A DNA stretch of 23,624 bases from an uncultured Oscillospiraceae bacterium. GTDB taxonomy: Bacteria; Bacillota; Clostridia; Oscillospirales; Acutalibacteraceae. Position 1 is the first letter of the stretch; each line of letters starts with the position of its first letter. A program made the translations under genes and the position numbers. The stretch is from the NCBI GenBank assembly GCA_958354085.1, contig CATWUX010000018.1:1-23624 (forward strand), read 5' to 3'. Below, piece after piece: positions 21,704-23,624 of this stretch. The notes beneath the pieces are model-generated. The model had not been told where the DNA came from, made no database searches, and saw nothing but the letters and a program-made list of their open reading frames with translations.

Positions 21704-23042
21704 ATTTTTCGCTGATATTCTTGATGATATCGTTGACCATGCCTTTGAAAGAGGAATCCTTGGCCATGCGCGCCTCCACTTTCTGGAGAGCGTAAACGAT
21801 GGTGGAATGGTCGCGGGTACCGAATTCCTGCCCGATGGATTTCATGGGCAACGCGGTGATGCTGCGCACGACATAGGCGGCGACCTGCCGCGCCTGTGAA
21901 ATGGGGGCGGAGCGTTTATTGGAGCGTATGTCCTCCGGCGTGACGTTCATCGTGCGGGCCACTTCGTTGATGATGCGCTCCACGGTGATCGGCACCGGCT
22001 GGTTGTCGTTGCGTATGTCGCGGATGGCGTTTTGCGCCGCGAGCAGCGAGGGCTGCTCCCCTGCAAGCAGATATTGCGCGCGCATCCGTTTGACTGCGCC
22101 CTCCAGCTGCCGCACGTTGCTTTTGAGCTGGTTGGCGATGTATTCGGCGATATCGTCGCTGATGTTGATGTCCAGCAGCTGCGCCTTGCGCTTGATGATG
22201 GCGATGCGCGTTTCCAGATCCGGCGGCTGAATATCGGCGAGTAGACCCATTTCAAAGCGGGTGCGCAGCCTTTCCTCCAGCGTGGCGATCTCGCGCGGCG
22301 GCCGGTCGGAGGTGAGGACGATCTGCTTGTTTGCCTGATGCAGCGCGTCGAAGGTATGGAAGAATTCCTCCTGCGTGCTGACCTTGCCGGCGATAAACTG
22401 GATATCGTCCACGAGCAGCACGTCCACCTGCCGGTATTTGTCGCGGAATTCCGCATTGCGGCCGGTTTTGAGCGCTTCAATCAATTCGTTGGTGATGTAT
22501 TCGCCCTTGGTGTAAATGATTTTTACATCCGGGGTGTTCTTTTTGATCTCGTTGCAGATCGCGTACAGCAGGTGGGTTTTGCCCAGCCCGGAGCCGCCGT
22601 AGATGAACAGCGGGTTGTAGTAACCGGCGGGCTTGCTGGCGACAGCCTGCGAAGCGGCGTGCGCGAATTTATTGGACGAGCCGACGATGAAATTCTCAAA
22701 CGAATACTCGTAGTCGGAGCTTTTCTGGCCGAACAGATTGCCGTCCTCCAGCGGGCTTTCGGGTTTGTCGGAGTCCGCGGAGGAGGCGTCCTCGCCGGAC
22801 AGGATTTTCAGTCCGAGCGGGATGCCCAGCACTTTTTCAAACGCTTCGAGCAGCTTGGGCGCATAGTGCTCGCTGATGATCTTGCGCTGAAAATTGGTAT
22901 GGACGAATACCACGACCTCGCCGTCTTCGATGGAACGCGGTTCGATGCAGGTGATCCACACGTTGTAAGCGACTTCGCTGATGTCGTCGAGATTGTGAAG
23001 GTAGTCGAGGATGCCCGACCAGACTTCCTTGATGGTTTCCAT
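21702..23042 (-). CDS. dnaA: Chromosomal replication initiator DnaA
   Basis: DnaA binds origin boxes and opens DNA. Starting at the ATG at 23042 the protein has 446 residues; a TTG three codons earlier (23051) has its Shine-Dalgarno site only two bases away, so ATG is favoured, although AAGGAG is then 11 bases upstream. Domains in order: N-terminal helicase-contact domain (about 1-80), a linker, the AAA+ domain with Walker A GGSGLGKT (about 149-156) and Walker B VDDIQ (about 211-215), and the DNA-binding domain with the signature EFGTRDHSTIVYALQKVE. The gene is divergent from rpmH across the origin and has its own promoter. Confidence 0.97.
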   Translation of the reverse strand: METIKEVWSGILDYLHNLDDISEVAYNVWITCIEPRSIEDGEVVVFVHTNFQRKIISEHYAPKLLEAFEKVLGIPLGLKILSGEDASSADSDKPESPLEDGNLFGQKSSDYEYSFENFIVGSSNKFAHAASQAVASKPAGYYNPLFIYGGSGLGKTHLLYAICNEIKKNTPDVKIIYTKGEYITNELIEALKTGRNAEFRDKYRQVDVLLVDDIQFIAGKVSTQEEFFHTFDALHQANKQIVLTSDRPPREIATLEERLRTRFEMGLLADIQPPDLETRIAIIKRKAQLLDINISDDIAEYIANQLKSNVRQLEGAVKRMRAQYLLAGEQPSLLAAQNAIRDIRNDNQPVPITVERIINEVARTMNVTPEDIRSNKRSAPISQARQVAAYVVRSITALPMKSIGQEFGTRDHSTIVYALQKVEARMAKDSSFKGMVNDIIKNISEK

Positions 23043-23103
23043 GTTCTCCAAAACTCCTTAACACCCTGCGGGAGCGACCCGTCCGGGAAAATAAAGCGCA
23101 AAC

Positions 23104-23122
23104 CTGTCCGGATTGCGGACAG
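23104..23122 (-). promoter_or_regulatory. Hairpin in dnaA leader
   Basis: CTGTCCG (23104-23110) and CGGACAG (23116-23122) form a 7-bp stem with a five-base loop, between the dnaA promoter and start. Downstream on the minus strand the sequence is T-rich but broken, so an attenuator is possible though weak. Confidence 0.4.
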
Positions 23123-23141
23123 AGGTATAGACATACAGTTT

Positions 23142-23170
23142 ATTTTAGCATACATTTTTCCCCTTTTCAA
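23142..23170 (-). promoter_or_regulatory. Promoter of dnaA
   Basis: On the minus strand TTGAAA (23170-23165), a 17-base spacer and TAAAAT (23147-23142) precede dnaA, leaving a leader of about 95 bases. A DnaA box lies just upstream at 23185-23193. Confidence 0.8.
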
Positions 23171-23312
23171 TGATTTTTGCCGACTTTTCCACACCGCGGC
23201 GTTGTTTTCACACGCCGAAAACAAAACCACAACATATAGAGAATTTTCCACAGACAGACACAACGCTGTTGAAAAAAATCACGAACTTCTAAAAAAATAA
23301 CAAAAATACGGC

Positions 23313-23342
23313 TTGACTTTTCCCGCTTAACTGGTTTATAAT
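23313..23342 (+). promoter_or_regulatory. Promoter of rpmH
   Basis: TTGACT (23313-23318), an 18-base spacer and TATAAT (23337-23342) precede rpmH. The leader is about 48 bases. Confidence 0.85.
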
Positions 23343-23395
23343 ATAAAATCGCAAGGTTGCAGCCTGTAACGGGTTGTCCGAAAGGAGGAAGTCAC

Positions 23396-23530
23396 ATGCT
23401 TCGTACGTATCAGCCGAAGAAGCGGCACCGCAAAATGGAACATGGTTTCCGTAAAAGAATGGCTACTGCCAATGGCCGCAAGGTCCTGGCTCGCAGAAGA
23501 GCAAAGGGAAGAAATCGCCTCACCTATTAA
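23396..23530 (+). CDS. rpmH: 50S ribosomal protein L34
   Basis: This 44-residue, highly basic protein begins MLRTYQPKKRHRK and ends RRAKGRNRLTY, with HGFRKRM and NGRKVLARRR in between, as in all L34 proteins. It is a small structural protein of the large ribosomal subunit. AAAGGAGG lies upstream of the ATG. It is the only housekeeping gene on the plus strand and starts the rightward operon; rnpA probably follows beyond the window, because an AAAGGACAA site lies at its end. Confidence 0.98.
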   Translation: MLRTYQPKKRHRKMEHGFRKRMATANGRKVLARRRAKGRNRLTY

Positions 23531-23536
23531 AGAAGG

Positions 23537-23560
23537 GCCACCATTGTGTGGCTTTTTTTT
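23537..23560 (+). terminator. Terminator after rpmH
   Basis: A short stem (GCCAC at 23537-23541 with GTGGC at 23548-23552) with a six-base loop is followed directly by eight Ts. It may be leaky, letting some transcription reach the next gene (probably rnpA). A second imperfect hairpin at 23577-23597 is followed by a T-run at 23604-23611. Confidence 0.8.
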
Positions 23561-23624
23561 GTTAAAAGGCGTTTTCTTCCCCGCTTTTGTGCGGGAACGG
23601 CTTGTTTTTTTAAAAAAAGGACAA

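Larger units (their letters stand above)
23043..23395. other. Origin region between dnaA and rpmH (oriC first half)
   Basis: This region contains DnaA boxes TTTTCCACA at 23185-23193 and 23244-23252, a one-mismatch site at 23204-23212, and an A-rich stretch (23271-23306). It also holds the divergent promoters of dnaA and rpmH and a hairpin in the dnaA leader (23104-23122). One box lies 14 bases upstream of the dnaA -35 box, fitting autoregulation. Divergent rpmH and dnaA mark the strand-switch point expected at a bidirectional origin. Confidence 0.85.

Noticed and set aside
23083..23098. GGGAAA half-site near the dnaA leader as a second Noc box
   Set aside because: Only one arm matches; half-sites of this length occur often by chance.
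1..23624. CRISPR array, complete insertion sequence or rRNA genes
   Set aside because: No spaced direct-repeat array, no transposase and no rRNA-like sequence were seen in the window.

Overview
The window is a replication-origin region from a member of the Firmicutes, class Clostridia. The high GC content for this phylum, the divergent rpmH and dnaA genes, Noc, RemB (DUF370) and consensus parS sites suggest the Oscillospirales; a Butyricicoccus or Faecalibacterium relative is a guess, not a proof. Almost all housekeeping genes lie on the minus strand and run leftward from an origin at about 23.05-23.4 kb. rpmH is the only plus-strand housekeeping gene and starts the rightward arm.

Layout from right to left. 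(1) rpmH with its promoter and terminator at the right edge. (2) An origin with DnaA boxes on both sides of dnaA; the dnaA-dnaN gap also holds a TAG-triplet run beside a DnaA-box-like site, a candidate unwinding element. (3) A replication and recombination run: dnaA, dnaN, an S4-domain gene (yaaA), recF, remB, gyrB. (4) Five consecutive genes for YcxB-like membrane proteins (seven modules in all) between gyrB and gyrA, the first overlapping gyrB by ATGA. (5) gyrA with a strong terminator, then a GNAT acetyltransferase. (6) A plus-strand pair: a DUF2089-like HTH regulator and a three-helix membrane protein. It is divergent from mnmE, and both promoters have their -10 box inside a long palindrome. 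(7) mnmE with a 59-residue membrane protein gene, then a convergent polysaccharide deacetylase. (8) mnmG-rsmG-noc, with two perfect parS sites and another DnaA-box cluster upstream of mnmG. (9) A HEPN/MNT gene pair on the plus strand. (10) A truncated tRNA-Arg(CCT) that looks like an integration scar at the left edge.

The genes cover initiation and the sliding clamp (DnaA, DnaN), repair (RecF), supercoiling (GyrA, GyrB), chromosome organisation (Noc, parS), and tRNA/rRNA modification (MnmE with MnmG at tRNA U34; RsmG at 16S G527). The mnmE-mnmG-rsmG-noc block usually lies on the rpmH side of the origin. Here it is on the dnaA side but still co-directional with replication, which suggests an inversion spanning the origin. 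The most unusual parts are the YcxB array in the gyrase operon, the twin palindromic promoters around the DUF2089 gene, the extra DnaA-box cluster, and a nucleotidyltransferase-like protein that has lost its catalytic motif.
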